Source of the DNA: Curtobacterium sp. 'Ferrero'
GTDB taxonomy: Bacteria > Actinomycetota > Actinomycetes > Actinomycetales > Microbacteriaceae
Direction of reading: 5' to 3'
DNA: 41,269 bases
Assembly: GCF_002412165.1 (NCBI RefSeq)
Contig: NZ_NXIA01000022.1
Location: 1-41,269 of the forward strand
Shown here in pieces: positions 1 through 8,900 of the stretch; within the stretch, counting starts at the first letter, position 1, and each line of letters begins with the position of its first letter. The notes beneath the pieces were generated by a model. The model was not told where the DNA came from. It made no database searches and worked only from the letters and a program-made list of their open reading frames with translations. Position numbers and translations under genes: made by a program.

Positions 1-628
1 CGCCCGCCGTCGCCGCCGGAGCCACGACGCGTGGACCGATCCCGCCCGTGTACGGGTCGAACGTCACGAGCGCGTCCCCGACGACCACCGCGTCCCGGTC
101 GGCGAAGTGCAGCGCCACGTGCCCGTCGGTGTGGCCCGGCGCCTCGATGATCCATGGCGACCCGGGGACCTCGGCGCGGGACTCGAGCGGCTTCGTGTCC
201 CCGACGCCCGACACAGCGGCCGCGCCGGCGAGGAGCATCCGGCCGAGGGGGAGCAGCCCGCCCGGGTGCACGGCGACGAAGCCGAGCCGGTTCGTCTGCG
301 GCCGGTACGAGTACGGGTGCGCGGCCAGCCGCCGGTCGCCCGGGTGCACGTACACGGGCGTGCCCCACTCGCGGTGCATCCGGGCCGCGGTGCCGACGTG
401 GTCGAAGTGGCCGTGGGTGAGCAGCAGGGCCTCCACCGTCGCGGGCGTGTACCCGAGGTCCCGCACGGCGACCAGCAGGTGCGGCCACGCCGCCGGGAGG
501 CCTGCGTCGACCACGAGCAGACGGTCGCCGGTCTCGACGAGGTAGGTGTTGGTGTGCGCGACCTCCAGACGGTGGATGCCGTCGGCGACGTCGCGGAACA
601 GCTTCGCGGAAGCGGTGGGGAGGATCAT
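1..628 (-). CDS. MBL-fold metallo-hydrolase (3' end outside window)
   Basis: The minus-strand frame runs from ATG at 628 off the left edge, giving about 209 residues without a stop. The N-terminus MILPTASAKLFRDVADGIHR leads into the first strands of a metallo-beta-lactamase fold. The metal-binding motif THGHFDHVG lies near residue 72, a later APGHTDGH supplies the next histidine, and VVVGDAL supplies the bridging aspartate. These are the class B/glyoxalase-II-like zinc ligands, so a hydrolase of a thioester, lactone or similar substrate is expected. The substrate cannot be told, and the C-terminal ligand is not in the window. No Shine-Dalgarno precedes the start. TACGGT ends 7 nt before the ATG, which suggests a leaderless mRNA. 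The gene is divergent from the DUF3618-like gene at 692. Confidence 0.85.
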   Translation of the reverse strand, partial: MILPTASAKLFRDVADGIHRLEVAHTNTYLVETGDRLLVVDAGLPAAWPHLLVAVRDLGYTPATVEALLLTHGHFDHVGTAARMHREWGTPVYVHPGDRRLAAHPYSYRPQTNRLGFVAVHPGGLLPLGRMLLAGAAAVSGVGDTKPLESRAEVPGSPWIIEAPGHTDGHVALHFADRDAVVVGDALVTFDPYTGGIGPRVVAPAATAG

Positions 629-635
629 GCCGGGC

Positions 636-641
636 ACCGTA
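636..641 (-). promoter_or_regulatory. Putative -10 box of a leaderless promoter (MBL-fold gene)
   Basis: TACGGT on the minus strand is followed by 7 nt and the ATG at 628. There is no Shine-Dalgarno, so transcription probably starts at or next to the start codon. No convincing -35 is visible. Confidence 0.45.
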
Positions 642-679
642 GACGCCCCGAACTGTGGGCCGTCGCGGATCGGGCCTGG

Positions 680-685
680 TAGGCA
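680..685 (+). promoter_or_regulatory. Putative -10 box of a leaderless promoter (DUF3618-like gene)
   Basis: TAGGCA lies 6 nt before the ATG at 692. The GGAG at 687-690 is too close to the ATG to serve as a normal ribosome binding site, so a leaderless transcript fits better. Confidence 0.45.
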
Positions 686-691
686 CGGAGT

Positions 692-1228
692 ATGCCCAAC
701 GACAGCCTCCCCGAGCTCGAACTCGCGACGACCCGCGCGCGCGAGGGCATCACGGACACGGTCGCCGAGATCAAGCGCCGCGCCGACGTGCCCGCGCGGA
801 CCCGCCTCGCGATCGCGAAGACGAAGCAGCGCTGGCACCGCGACCCCACCCCGCTCGTGGCGATGGGCATCACCGCGGCGGCGGGCGTCGCGGCGATCGT
901 CCTCGGGACGCGGATCGGCCGCACCGACGCCGGGCACCTCGCGCAGCCGCCGGCCCGGACAGCGTTCACCGCCCTCCTCCCGTTCGGCGCGCGCGGCGGC
1001 GACGGCCCGGGCGCGGTCGAGCAGTCGCAGCCCGGACGCAAGGGCCGCAAGGCGCGGAAGAAGGCGGCCGAGGAGGCGCTCGAACACGACCCGATGCACC
1101 GCAACCGCGTCAAGCAGCGCGCCGGCATCGCGGCCGTGCAGCGACGCGCGACGAAGAACCGCAAGCAGGCCGCCGCCCGGGCGAAGGCAGCGGGGAAGGC
1201 GGCTGCCAAGGCCGCGGCGAAGGGCTGA
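692..1228 (+). CDS. DUF3618-like protein with Lys/Ala-rich tail
   Basis: This is a 178-residue protein. Residues 1-55 (LPELELATTRAREGITDTVAEIKRR and on) look like the DUF3618 pattern of a charged amphipathic helix. One membrane segment follows (about 57-72, MGITAAAGVAAIVLG). The C-terminal 80 residues are strongly basic: RKGRKARKKAAEE, then a run of KAAAKAAAK-type repeats like a histone H1 tail. The function of the family is not known; a membrane-anchored accessory protein is a fair inference. Only 2 nt separate its stop from the BrkB gene at 1231, so the two form one transcription unit. The basic tail could bind nucleic acid or acidic envelope polymers, but nothing in the sequence settles this. 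Confidence 0.75.
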   Translation: MPNDSLPELELATTRAREGITDTVAEIKRRADVPARTRLAIAKTKQRWHRDPTPLVAMGITAAAGVAAIVLGTRIGRTDAGHLAQPPARTAFTALLPFGARGGDGPGAVEQSQPGRKGRKARKKAAEEALEHDPMHRNRVKQRAGIAAVQRRATKNRKQAAARAKAAGKAAAKAAAKG

Positions 1229-1230
1229 CG

Positions 1231-2262
1231 ATGGCACGCGAACGGAACAAGCCGGCGGCGGACGACCCGCGGAAGCCGGACAGCCCGACCGACCTCACGA
1301 AGCCGTCGGTCGTCTACACGCTGAAGAAGACCCTCCGCGAGTTCTCCAGCGACCAGTGCACCGACCTGGCAGCGAGCCTGACCTACTACACCGTGCTGGC
1401 GCTCTTCCCCGGCATCTTGGCCGTGGTCTCGATCCTCGGCCTCGTGTCCGACCCGAAGCGGACCATCGAGACGGTGCTCGACGTCGTGACGAACATCGGC
1501 GGCGGCGACGTCGCGAAGCTCCTCCAGGGCCCGATCGAGGGTCTCGTGCGGTCACCCGCGGCACCGATCACGTTCGTCGTCGGTCTGCTCGGCGCCCTCT
1601 GGTCGGCCTCCGGCTACGTCGGCGCGTTCGGCCGTGCGATGAACCGCATCTACAACGTCCGGGAGGGCCGCCCGATCTGGAAGCTGCGCCCGACGATGCT
1701 CGGCGTGACGCTCTTCACCGTCGTCCTGCTCGTCCTCGGGCTCGTCGTCCTCGTGAGCGGCCCCCTCGCGAAGAGCATCGGCGACCTCATCGGCCTCGGC
1801 GACGCCGCCGCGACCGTCCTGCTCGTCGTGCAGTGGCCGATCCTGCTCGCCATCGCGATCATCGTCGTCGCGGTGCTGTACTACTGGGCGCCGAACGTCG
1901 AGCAGCCGAAGTTCCGCTGGGTGAGCGGCGGCTCGGTCGTCGCGATCCTCATCTGGGTCATCGCGAGCCTCGGCTTCGGGTTCTACGTCGGCAACTTCTC
2001 GAACTACAACGCCACGTACGGTTCGCTCGGCGGCGTGATCGTCTTCCTCCTCTGGATCTGGATCACGAACAACGCGCTGCTGTTCGGTGCGGAGTTCGAC
2101 GCCGAGCTCGAACGCGGCCGCGAGCTGCAGGCCGGTATCCGCGCCGAGGAGGACATCCAGCTCCCGGAGCGTGACACCCGCCAGATCGAGAAGCAGGACG
2201 AGCAGCGCGCGAAGGACGTCCTCGAGGGCATCAAGATCCGGCAGGACGCGGAACGCCGCTGA
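1231..2262 (+). CDS. YihY/BrkB-family inner membrane protein
   Basis: The protein has 343 residues. It opens with a polar stretch, then the hallmark of the YihY/BrkB family, DLAASLTYYTVLALFPGILA, followed by about six hydrophobic segments. These include GLLGALWSASGYVGAFGRAM, a pair of long helices around residues 155-215, and GVIVFLLWIWITNNALLFGA near the C-terminus. The end is a charged, probably cytoplasmic tail (GIRAEEDIQLPERD onward). The family was once called tRNA-processing ribonuclease BN, which is wrong for these membrane proteins; its members are poorly characterised and may be transporters. It is co-transcribed with the DUF3618-like gene upstream. The ATG at 1231 was chosen because it follows that stop directly; the open frame continues upstream without family similarity. 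Confidence 0.9.
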   Translation: MARERNKPAADDPRKPDSPTDLTKPSVVYTLKKTLREFSSDQCTDLAASLTYYTVLALFPGILAVVSILGLVSDPKRTIETVLDVVTNIGGGDVAKLLQGPIEGLVRSPAAPITFVVGLLGALWSASGYVGAFGRAMNRIYNVREGRPIWKLRPTMLGVTLFTVVLLVLGLVVLVSGPLAKSIGDLIGLGDAAATVLLVVQWPILLAIAIIVVAVLYYWAPNVEQPKFRWVSGGSVVAILIWVIASLGFGFYVGNFSNYNATYGSLGGVIVFLLWIWITNNALLFGAEFDAELERGRELQAGIRAEEDIQLPERDTRQIEKQDEQRAKDVLEGIKIRQDAERR

Positions 2263-2325
2263 CCGGGCACCGTCCGTCCCGCCGCACCGCCCCGCGACGC
2301 CGAGGACATTCCCGGCGAGCACCGT

Positions 2326-2331
2326 TACCGT
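2326..2331 (+). promoter_or_regulatory. Putative -10 box of a leaderless promoter (VTT protein gene)
   Basis: TACCGT lies 6 nt before the GTG at 2338, and no Shine-Dalgarno intervenes. Confidence 0.4.
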
Positions 2332-2337
2332 CACCGC

Positions 2338-2823
2338 GTGCCGACCTTCCTCGACGAGCTGCCGTTCTGGCCGCTCGTCACCGCGCTCCTCGTGATCGTG
2401 TTCTGCCGCGCGCAGGCCACGTACTGGGTCGCGCGCCTGGCGGTCACCGGCGCGTCGCGCTCGCCCCTCGGCCGGTGGGTCGACAGCGCCGCCGTCCGCC
2501 GCGGCTCCGCGCTCCTCGACCGCTGGGGACTGCCGGTCGTCGCCGTCAGCTTCCTCATGGTCGGACTCCAGACGGTGATGAACGCGGCCGCCGGCCTCGC
2601 ACGCGTGCCGTGGTGGCGGTACACGGCCGCGATGCTCGTCGGCTGCGTGGCCTGGGCGTTCGTGTACGCCACCGTCGGGCTCGCCGTGTTCTGGGCGGTG
2701 CTCGCCGCGGTCGCCGGATCGCCGTGGGGACTCGTGGCGGTCCTCGTGCTCGTCGCCGGTGCCGCTGCGGCACTGTGGACGGTGCGTCGGCGACGGCGCG
2801 GAGCGCCGGTCTCCTCCCGCTGA
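2338..2823 (+). CDS. VTT/DedA-like membrane protein
   Basis: The protein has 161 residues and starts at GTG. It has an N-terminal hydrophobic helix (about 10-25), a polar cytoplasmic-type stretch (SRSPLGRWVDSAAVRRGSAL), then the conserved block with GLARVPWWRYTAAMLVGC, which matches the arginine/proline re-entrant loop and following helix of the VTT (SNARE-associated/DedA) family. Two more hydrophobic segments and a basic end (VRRRRRG) follow. Family members are phospholipid scramblase or flippase-like envelope proteins that affect membrane homeostasis. It is somewhat shorter than typical DedA proteins (about 200 residues), and the N-terminal half of the domain is weakly conserved, so the family call is moderate. 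It is flanked by short gaps and is probably monocistronic. Confidence 0.7.
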   Translation: MPTFLDELPFWPLVTALLVIVFCRAQATYWVARLAVTGASRSPLGRWVDSAAVRRGSALLDRWGLPVVAVSFLMVGLQTVMNAAAGLARVPWWRYTAAMLVGCVAWAFVYATVGLAVFWAVLAAVAGSPWGLVAVLVLVAGAAAALWTVRRRRRGAPVSSR

Positions 2824-2867
2824 CGGACGGTCTGGAGGCACGGGGCACGTCCGTCGGTACGCATCCG

Positions 2868-2873
2868 TAGGCT
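2868..2873 (+). promoter_or_regulatory. Putative -10 box of a leaderless promoter (SDR gene)
   Basis: TAGGCT is followed by 7 nt and the ATG at 2881, with no Shine-Dalgarno. The same TAGGCT stands before the GntR gene at 15349. Confidence 0.5.
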
Positions 2874-2880
2874 GGTGCGC

Positions 2881-3579
2881 ATGACCGACACCGCGCCTCC
2901 CGTCAGCCTGCCCACCGCGCTCGTGACGGGCGCGACCCGCGGGATCGGCCGGGCGATCGCGATCGACCTCGGCCGCACGCACCACGTGTTCGTCGGTGGC
3001 AGGAGCGCCGAGGCGGTCGAGGCCCTCGTCGCCGAGCTGCCGCACGCGTCGCCCTTCGTGGGCGACCTGGGCGCCGGCGACGCGCCCGCGCTGCCGGACC
3101 GGCTCGACGTCCTCGTGCACAACGCCGGGGTCGAGGAGGGCACCACCGTCGCCGACACCGAGCGCGCGGTGTGGGAGCGGGTCTTCGCCACCAACCTCTT
3201 CGCGGTCGCCGAGCTCACCCGACGGGCCCTCCCGGCGCTCCGCGCTGCCCGGGGCATCGTCGTGCCGATCAACAGCGGCTCCGGCTTCCACTCCGGCCCC
3301 GGCGGTGGGGTCTACGCGGCGTCGAAGTTCGCCCTCCGCGCCTTCGCCGACGCCCTGCGCGAGGAGGAGCGCGCGAACGGCGTCCGGGTGTCGAGCGTGC
3401 ACCCGGGCCGGACGGACTCGGACATGCAGCGTGCCCTCACGGAGAAGCTCGGCGAGGAGTACGACACCGCGTACTACCTCGCCCCGGAGGACGTCGCCGC
3501 CGCGGTCCGCACCGTGGTCGACCTGCCGGAGCGCGGCACCGTGGAGTCGCTCGCGATCCGCCCGACGAAGCGGCGCTGA
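2881..3579 (+). CDS. SDR-family NAD(P)-dependent oxidoreductase
   Basis: This is a 232-residue classical short-chain dehydrogenase. It shows the Rossmann nucleotide-binding motif TGATRGIG near residue 18, the NAG motif (LVHNAG) near 80, the catalytic serine in INSGSGF near 135, and the YAASK catalytic tyrosine and lysine near 148-152, followed by VHPGRTDSDM. GGRS after strand 2 may suit NADP. The substrate is unknown. ATG at 2881 is preferred over GTG at 2875, which would add two residues, because the TAGGCT box lies 7 nt upstream of the ATG. It converges on the ABC-F gene with only 15 nt between the stops. Confidence 0.93.
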   Translation: MTDTAPPVSLPTALVTGATRGIGRAIAIDLGRTHHVFVGGRSAEAVEALVAELPHASPFVGDLGAGDAPALPDRLDVLVHNAGVEEGTTVADTERAVWERVFATNLFAVAELTRRALPALRAARGIVVPINSGSGFHSGPGGGVYAASKFALRAFADALREEERANGVRVSSVHPGRTDSDMQRALTEKLGEEYDTAYYLAPEDVAAAVRTVVDLPERGTVESLAIRPTKRR

Positions 3580-3594
3580 GCGGCACCGGGCTGC

Positions 3595-5172
3595 TCACGA
3601 CAGCTCGATCCGGGTCGTGAGGTCGAGTCGGTCCAGGAACGTCTCGTCGTGGCTGACCACCACGAGCGCACCCCGGTAGGCCCGCAACGCATCCACGAGC
3701 TGGTCGACGCTCGTCAGGTCGAGGTCGTTCGTCGGTTCGTCGAGCACCAGCAGCTGCGGCGGTGGGTCGGCGAGCACGAGGGCCGCCAGCGCGACCCGGA
3801 ACCGCTCTCCGCCCGACAGGTCCCCGGCGAGCCGGTCGACGGCGTCGCCGCGCACGAGGAACCGGGCCAGGCGGTTCTTGACCTCGGCGTCCGAGGCCGT
3901 CGGGGCGTGCCGGCGCACGTTGTCGAACACGGTCGCGGCGTCGTCGAGCGAGTCCTTCCGCTGCGGCAGGTAGCCGACCCGGTCCACGTGCCGTACGGCG
4001 CGGGTGTCCGGCAGCGGGTGCTCGCGGGAGCCCGGCACACCGACGAGCTGTTCGAGCAGGGTCGTCTTGCCGACCCCGTTGTCCCCGCTCACCGCGACCC
4101 GTTCCGGCCCCTGCACGATCGTGTCCCGGCCGCGGACGGTCACGGTGGCGATCATCCGCGACGCCGGCACCTCCGGATCGGGCAGGACCACCGTGATGGA
4201 CTCGTCCACCCGGAGCCGGGCCTCGGCGTCGTGCTTCGCGGTCAGCGCGGCGGCTTCGTCCTCGGCGGAGGCGGTGCGGAGACGACCGGCGGTCTGCTCG
4301 CCGCGTTTCCGCATCTCGTTCGCGAAGATCTTCGGCATGCCCTCGGCGGCCTTCCTGCCCGATCGCGCTCGCCGGGCGATCTTGGTCTCGGCCTCGATGC
4401 GCTGCCGCTTCTCGGTGCGGTGCCGTTGCTCGGCGACCCGGACCTCGCGCAGAGCCGCGGCCTGCTGCGCGGCGAGGTGCTCCTCGAACGCGCTGAACGG
4501 GCCGCCGAACACCGTCACCGTGCCGTCGCGCAGTTCGACCGTCTCGTCCACGTGCTCGAGCAGCTCCCGGTCGTGACTGACCACGACGAGCGTCCCCGAC
4601 CACCCGTCGATCATGTCGAGCAGGACGCCGCGCGCTCGCCGGTCGAGGTTGTTCGTCGGCTCGTCGAGGAACACGATCGGCGCGCGGCGCATCCGGATCC
4701 CGGCGACCGCGACGAGCACGGCCTGTCCGCCGGACAGCGTCGACACCGGTCGGTCGAGGTCGCTGCCATCGAGACCGAGCCCGATGCCGGACAGCGCGGC
4801 AGCGGCCCGCTCCTCGACGTCCCAGTCGTCGCCGATGACGTCGAAGTGCTCCGGCGAGGCGTCACCGCCGAGGACCGCACGGAGTGCCGCGACCGTCGGG
4901 CGGATGCCGAGCAGGTCGGAGACGGTGTCGTCGGGGTGCCCCGTCAGACGCTGCGGCAGCAGGTCGACGGGACCGGACGTCGTGATCCGACCCGAGGTGG
5001 GGTGGAGCTGCCCCGTGACCAGCCGGACGAGCGTGGACTTGCCGGCCCCGTTCCTCCCGACCAGACCGGTGCGGCCGCGGCCGAAGGCAGCGGTGAGGTG
5101 ACTGAGCGCGACGCTGCCGTCGGGCCAGGTGTAGCTGAGGTCGTCCAGGACGACGGACGGACTGATGGGCAT
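3595..5172 (-). CDS. ABC-F family ATPase (possible ribosome-protection factor)
   Basis: This is a 525-residue soluble protein with two ABC domains and no membrane segment. Domain 1 has Walker A GRNGAGKST (near 38), signature LSGGQ (near 145) and Walker B IVFLDEPTNNLD. Domain 2 has GDNGVGKTT, LSGGE and LLVLDEPTNDLD. Between them is a charged linker of about 85 residues, rich in Arg/Lys/Glu, the part that reaches the peptidyl-transferase centre in ABC-F proteins. Members either tune translation or dislodge ribosome-targeting antibiotics; the long basic linker is compatible with the second role but does not prove it. ATG at 5172 has a good Shine-Dalgarno (GGGGAGG, 7 nt). The 306-nt upstream gap could hold a leader. 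Confidence 0.9.
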   Translation of the reverse strand: MPISPSVVLDDLSYTWPDGSVALSHLTAAFGRGRTGLVGRNGAGKSTLVRLVTGQLHPTSGRITTSGPVDLLPQRLTGHPDDTVSDLLGIRPTVAALRAVLGGDASPEHFDVIGDDWDVEERAAAALSGIGLGLDGSDLDRPVSTLSGGQAVLVAVAGIRMRRAPIVFLDEPTNNLDRRARGVLLDMIDGWSGTLVVVSHDRELLEHVDETVELRDGTVTVFGGPFSAFEEHLAAQQAAALREVRVAEQRHRTEKRQRIEAETKIARRARSGRKAAEGMPKIFANEMRKRGEQTAGRLRTASAEDEAAALTAKHDAEARLRVDESITVVLPDPEVPASRMIATVTVRGRDTIVQGPERVAVSGDNGVGKTTLLEQLVGVPGSREHPLPDTRAVRHVDRVGYLPQRKDSLDDAATVFDNVRRHAPTASDAEVKNRLARFLVRGDAVDRLAGDLSGGERFRVALAALVLADPPPQLLVLDEPTNDLDLTSVDQLVDALRAYRGALVVVSHDETFLDRLDLTTRIELS

Positions 5173-5478
5173 GCGGGTGCCTCCCCGGTTGTCGGTGCTG
5201 GGCGCACGACACCGGAGCCGCCACCGTGCGTCAGCACGAGGGGGCGGAGCGCCCGACGGCGGGCGCGATCACGGTGTCAGCGCGTGGGCTGAGCGGAACC
5301 GGTGATCGACAGCAATCCGTCTGCTTCCGTCGGGGGACCCCCGTGACCGTCACCCGTGTCGGCGGCCGGTCGTCCCGCACCGCGACCCCGTGGTGACGAC
5401 GGGGTGAGCGCCCACGGTACGCCCGAGCGTGCGCGACACGCAAGGGCTCCGACGGCTCGGCGTGACAGGGTGGGGGGC
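5173..5478. other. Intergenic region between divergent ABC-F and DUF3151 genes
   Basis: No longer gene is credible here. A perfect 7-bp hairpin with a 4-nt loop (GCGCCCG/CGGGCGC, 5249-5266) lies about 80 nt upstream of the ABC-F start. On the minus strand it falls inside a 13-codon reading frame, GTG at 5274 to TGA at 5233. This is a possible but unproven regulatory leader. Confidence 0.4.
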
Positions 5479-5895
5479 ATGCCGGAGAACCTGCTGCCGA
5501 ACCCCACCACCCCCGAGACCCTGCTGCCCGAGGAGCCGGAGGTGACGTCGGCGCTCGCCGCGGACACCCCCGTCGCGAGCGTCGTCGTGTCGCACCCGGC
5601 GTCGAGCCTGGCGTGGGCGCTCCTCGCGGACGAGGCCTGGGACCGTGGCGCCACGCTCGAGTCGTACGCCTACGCCCGGGTCGGGTACCACCGCGGCCTC
5701 GACGCACTGCGGAAGGCGGGCTGGCGGGGCGCCGGGCCGGTCCCGTGGTCGCACGAGCCGAACCGGGGCGTGCTGCGGGCGCTGTTCGCCCTGCGTCGCG
5801 CGGCGGAGGCGATCGGCGAGGAGGGCGAGCCCGAGCGGCTGACGGCGTTCCTCGAGCAGAGCGACCCGGAGGCGCTGCGCGCCCTCGGGGCGTAG
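5479..5895 (+). CDS. DUF3151 family protein
   Basis: This is a 138-residue soluble protein. It matches the actinobacterial DUF3151 family closely: LLPEEPEV near the N-terminus, HPASSLAWALLADEAW, the run SYAYARVGYHRGLDALRKAG, the invariant GPVPWSHEPNRG, and the ending SDPEALRALGA. The repeated helices suggest an all-alpha TPR-like fold. The function is unknown; the family is conserved and single copy in many actinobacteria, so a housekeeping role is likely. ATG at 5479 is used; a G-rich stretch precedes it but no clean Shine-Dalgarno. It converges on lacZ through the long inverted repeat at 5913-5974. Confidence 0.92.
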   Translation: MPENLLPNPTTPETLLPEEPEVTSALAADTPVASVVVSHPASSLAWALLADEAWDRGATLESYAYARVGYHRGLDALRKAGWRGAGPVPWSHEPNRGVLRALFALRRAAEAIGEEGEPERLTAFLEQSDPEALRALGA

Positions 5896-5912
5896 CGCGT
5901 TCCGGACAAGAC

Positions 5913-5974
5913 GGAACCAGGTTCCGGACACAACACCACGGAAAAGCGCGGTGTCGTGTCCGGAACCTGGTTCC
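5913..5974. terminator. Long inverted repeat between convergent genes
   Basis: A 25-nt arm (5913-5937) pairs with 5950-5974 with one mismatch, which becomes a G·U pair in minus-strand RNA; the loop is 12 nt. Each arm contains the palindrome GGAACCAGGTTCC, and a partial extra copy (TTCCGGACAAGAC) sits just upstream at 5900-5912. There is no T-tract. It probably works as a terminator for both the DUF3151 and lacZ transcripts, and may be a dispersed palindromic element. Confidence 0.6.
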
Positions 5975-5987
5975 GACGCGCGCCGCG

Positions 5988-8900
5988 CTACCCCAGCACC
6001 ACGCTCCACGACGCCGCGTGCGGCCACAGCTGGTGCTCCGGCAGCACGTCCAACCCGCACGCGCGGCTCCCCAGCCCGTGCTGCGCCGCGTCGAGGTACA
6101 GGTACGCGTGGTCCGGCTTGGGCAGCTCGTACGGGTGCCCGGCGCGCGTGACCTGCTGCGCGGTCCACGGCGTGAGGGTGAAGCCGGCGCGGTGTGCGCC
6201 GACGGTCGTCGCCGTGAGGTCACCCACGGCGAGCGACCGCAGCCCCGGCCGGTGCCCGGACTCCTGCGGCCGCGAGTACTCGACCGTCAGCGAACGCACC
6301 GGCGCGGTGAACCGCCCGACCCGAGCAGCGTGCGAGGAGTCCGGGTACGACTCCTCCGGGCCCGTGCCGAACCAGGTCGCCTGCTCGTCGAGGAACGACA
6401 CCGGCAGGTCGAAGCGCACGCCGAGGCGCGGCCACGTGACGTCCCACGCGCCGAACGGCACGGCGTCCGTCTGCAGCTGCAGTCCGGCGTCCGTCAGGGT
6501 CCAGCGGTGCGTGACGTCGACGCCCCACCCGCTGTTCGCCGCCGCCACCCGGACCCGCTGCACGAGCCCGTGCTCCGTCCGGTCGACGGACACGAGCCGG
6601 TGCGTCAGACGATCGAGCCCGCGCTCGGTCCACCGCACTGCGGACGCCGGGGCATCCGGGTCCCCGACGCCGCCCGTGAGCACCGGGTCGACCGTCTCGT
6701 AGCCGCCTTGCGACGCCAACCGGTCGTTGTCGGTCGGGGCACGCCACAGCTCGAGGCGGGGGCCGGCGACCTCGTGTCCCTTGAAGCCGACCAGGTCGCC
6801 GCGCGCCGTGAAGGTCCCGTCACCGAGCCGGTCGCCGTCCCACCCCCGCCGGGAGGCCCGTGGTGCGTCCGCCGGTCGGCTCGCGACGAGCCGCTGGGTG
6901 CGTGCCACGACGTGGCCGGTGTCCGCCCACGCGGTCGGTCCGGCGAGCTCCGCGGTCACGTCGAACCACAGCTCGTCACCGGGTGCGGGGGTGCCGGCCG
7001 CAGCCTCGAGGACCTCGTCCGGCACCGGCACGGTCGCCGACGCGCGGGCCGCGATCACCCCCGGCGTCAGGCGTCCGGATGCCTCGACCACGCCGTTCCG
7101 CGAGAGCGTCCAGCAGAACCGCAAGCCCGCGGTCGAGGCCGAGTGGTACCGGTTCTCGACCAGGACCGTGGTGTCCGACGACGACATCCGAACCGGCGCC
7201 ACGACGGCCGCGAACTCCGCCAGCCCCGGGGTCGGGATGTCGTCGGGCAGGACGAGCCCGTCCATAACGAAGTTGCCGTCGTGCACCACCTCGCCGAAGT
7301 CACCGCCGTACCCGTAGTAGGCCTGGCCGTCGGCCGTGTGGGTCAGCAGGCCGTGGTCGCGCCACTCCCACACGAACCCGCCGTGCAGCCGCGGGTACTT
7401 GTCGACGAGGGCCTCGTACTCGGCGATCTGCCCCGGACCGTTGCCCATCGCGTGCACGTACTCGCAGTGGATGAACGGCTTCGACCGCTGCCGCGCAGCT
7501 TCGGCAGGACCGCACTCGAGCAGGGGCGTGGGTGTGCCGCCGCCGATCGACTCGGTCTCCTGCAGCGTCGGGTACATGCGCGAGTACACGTCGGTGTACT
7601 CGCCCGTGTAGTCGCCCTCGTAGTGCACCGGACGCTCGTCGTCGCGGTCGTGCACCCACTGCGACATCGCCGCGAGGTTCCGGCCGGTGCCGGACTCGTT
7701 GCCGAGCGACCACATGATGATCGACGGGTGGTTCTTGTCCCGTTCGACGGTCCGCGCGATCCGGTCGAGGTAGGCGTCGCGCCAGGCCGGGTCGTCCGAG
7801 GGGTTGCCGACCCATCCGGTGAAGATGAACCCGTGCGTCTCGAGGTCGCACTCCAGGATCACCCAGAAGCCGAGCTCGTCCGCCAGGTCGAGCACGCGGG
7901 GGTGCGGCGGGTAGTGCGAGGTGCGGATCGCGTTGACGTTGTTCCGCTTCATGAGCGCCATGTCGGCGCGGGCGTGTTCCTCGTCGAAGACCCGTCCACG
8001 GACGGGGTGCGTCTCGTGCCGGTTCACGCCGTGGAACACCACGCGCTCGCCGTTGACCAGGAACCGGTCGCCCTCGATCCGCACCGAACGGAAGCCGATC
8101 CGGAGCGACACGGTCTCGCCGCCCGCACGGCCGCCGGCGGTGGTGCCGGTCGACAGCGTCGCGTCGTACAGGCGGGGCAGCTCGGCGCTCCACGGCTCGA
8201 CGCCCTCGACGGTGATCGGCGCGACGTCGGACGCCGAGCCCCACGTCACGTCGACGCCGAGCGACGGCACCGAGAACCGCACCGGGAACGCTGCGTCGAG
8301 CGTCGGCATGGTGATCGTCCCCGTGCCGGTCGACGGGCGCCCGGACGCGGCGGTGCCTGCCGTCGCCGCGGACCCGAGTACGGGCTCCCATCCCGCGCGG
8401 ACGAACACGTCGTCGATCGGAGCCGTCGGACGCGCGAGCAGCGTCACGTCGCGGAAGATGCCCGGCAGCCACCACTGGTCCTGGTCCTCCAGGTACGAGG
8501 CCGCCGACCACTGGTGCACGCGGACCAGCAGCTCGTTCGGCCCCGGACGCAGCAGCGAGGTCACGTCGAACTCCGTGACGAGCCGCGAGCCGGTGCTCCA
8601 CCCCACGAGCGAACCGTTCAGCCACACCCGGAAGTGCGACTCCACGCCGTCGAAGCGCAGCACCACCCGGGCGGCCGCGTCGAAGGACGACGGCAGGGAG
8701 AAGACGCGCCGGTGGTCACCCGTGGGGTTCTCCTCCGGCGGGTGCGGCGGGTCGATCGGGAACGGGTACTGCAGGTTCGTGTAGCTCGGCGCCCCGTGGC
8801 CGTGCAGGACCCAGTGCGACAGCACCGGGAGCGTGCCCCACGTGTCGTCGGCCCCCGGGACGGGAACGTCGGCGACGGGGGACCACCGGAAGTCCCACTC

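Noticed and set aside
1552..3402. Minus-strand 616-residue frame across the BrkB, VTT and SDR genes
   Set aside because: It covers three recognisable plus-strand genes and shows no domain.
3649..5292. Plus-strand 547-residue frame opposite the ABC-F gene
   Set aside because: The ABC-F gene on the other strand has two full sets of ATPase motifs; this frame has none.
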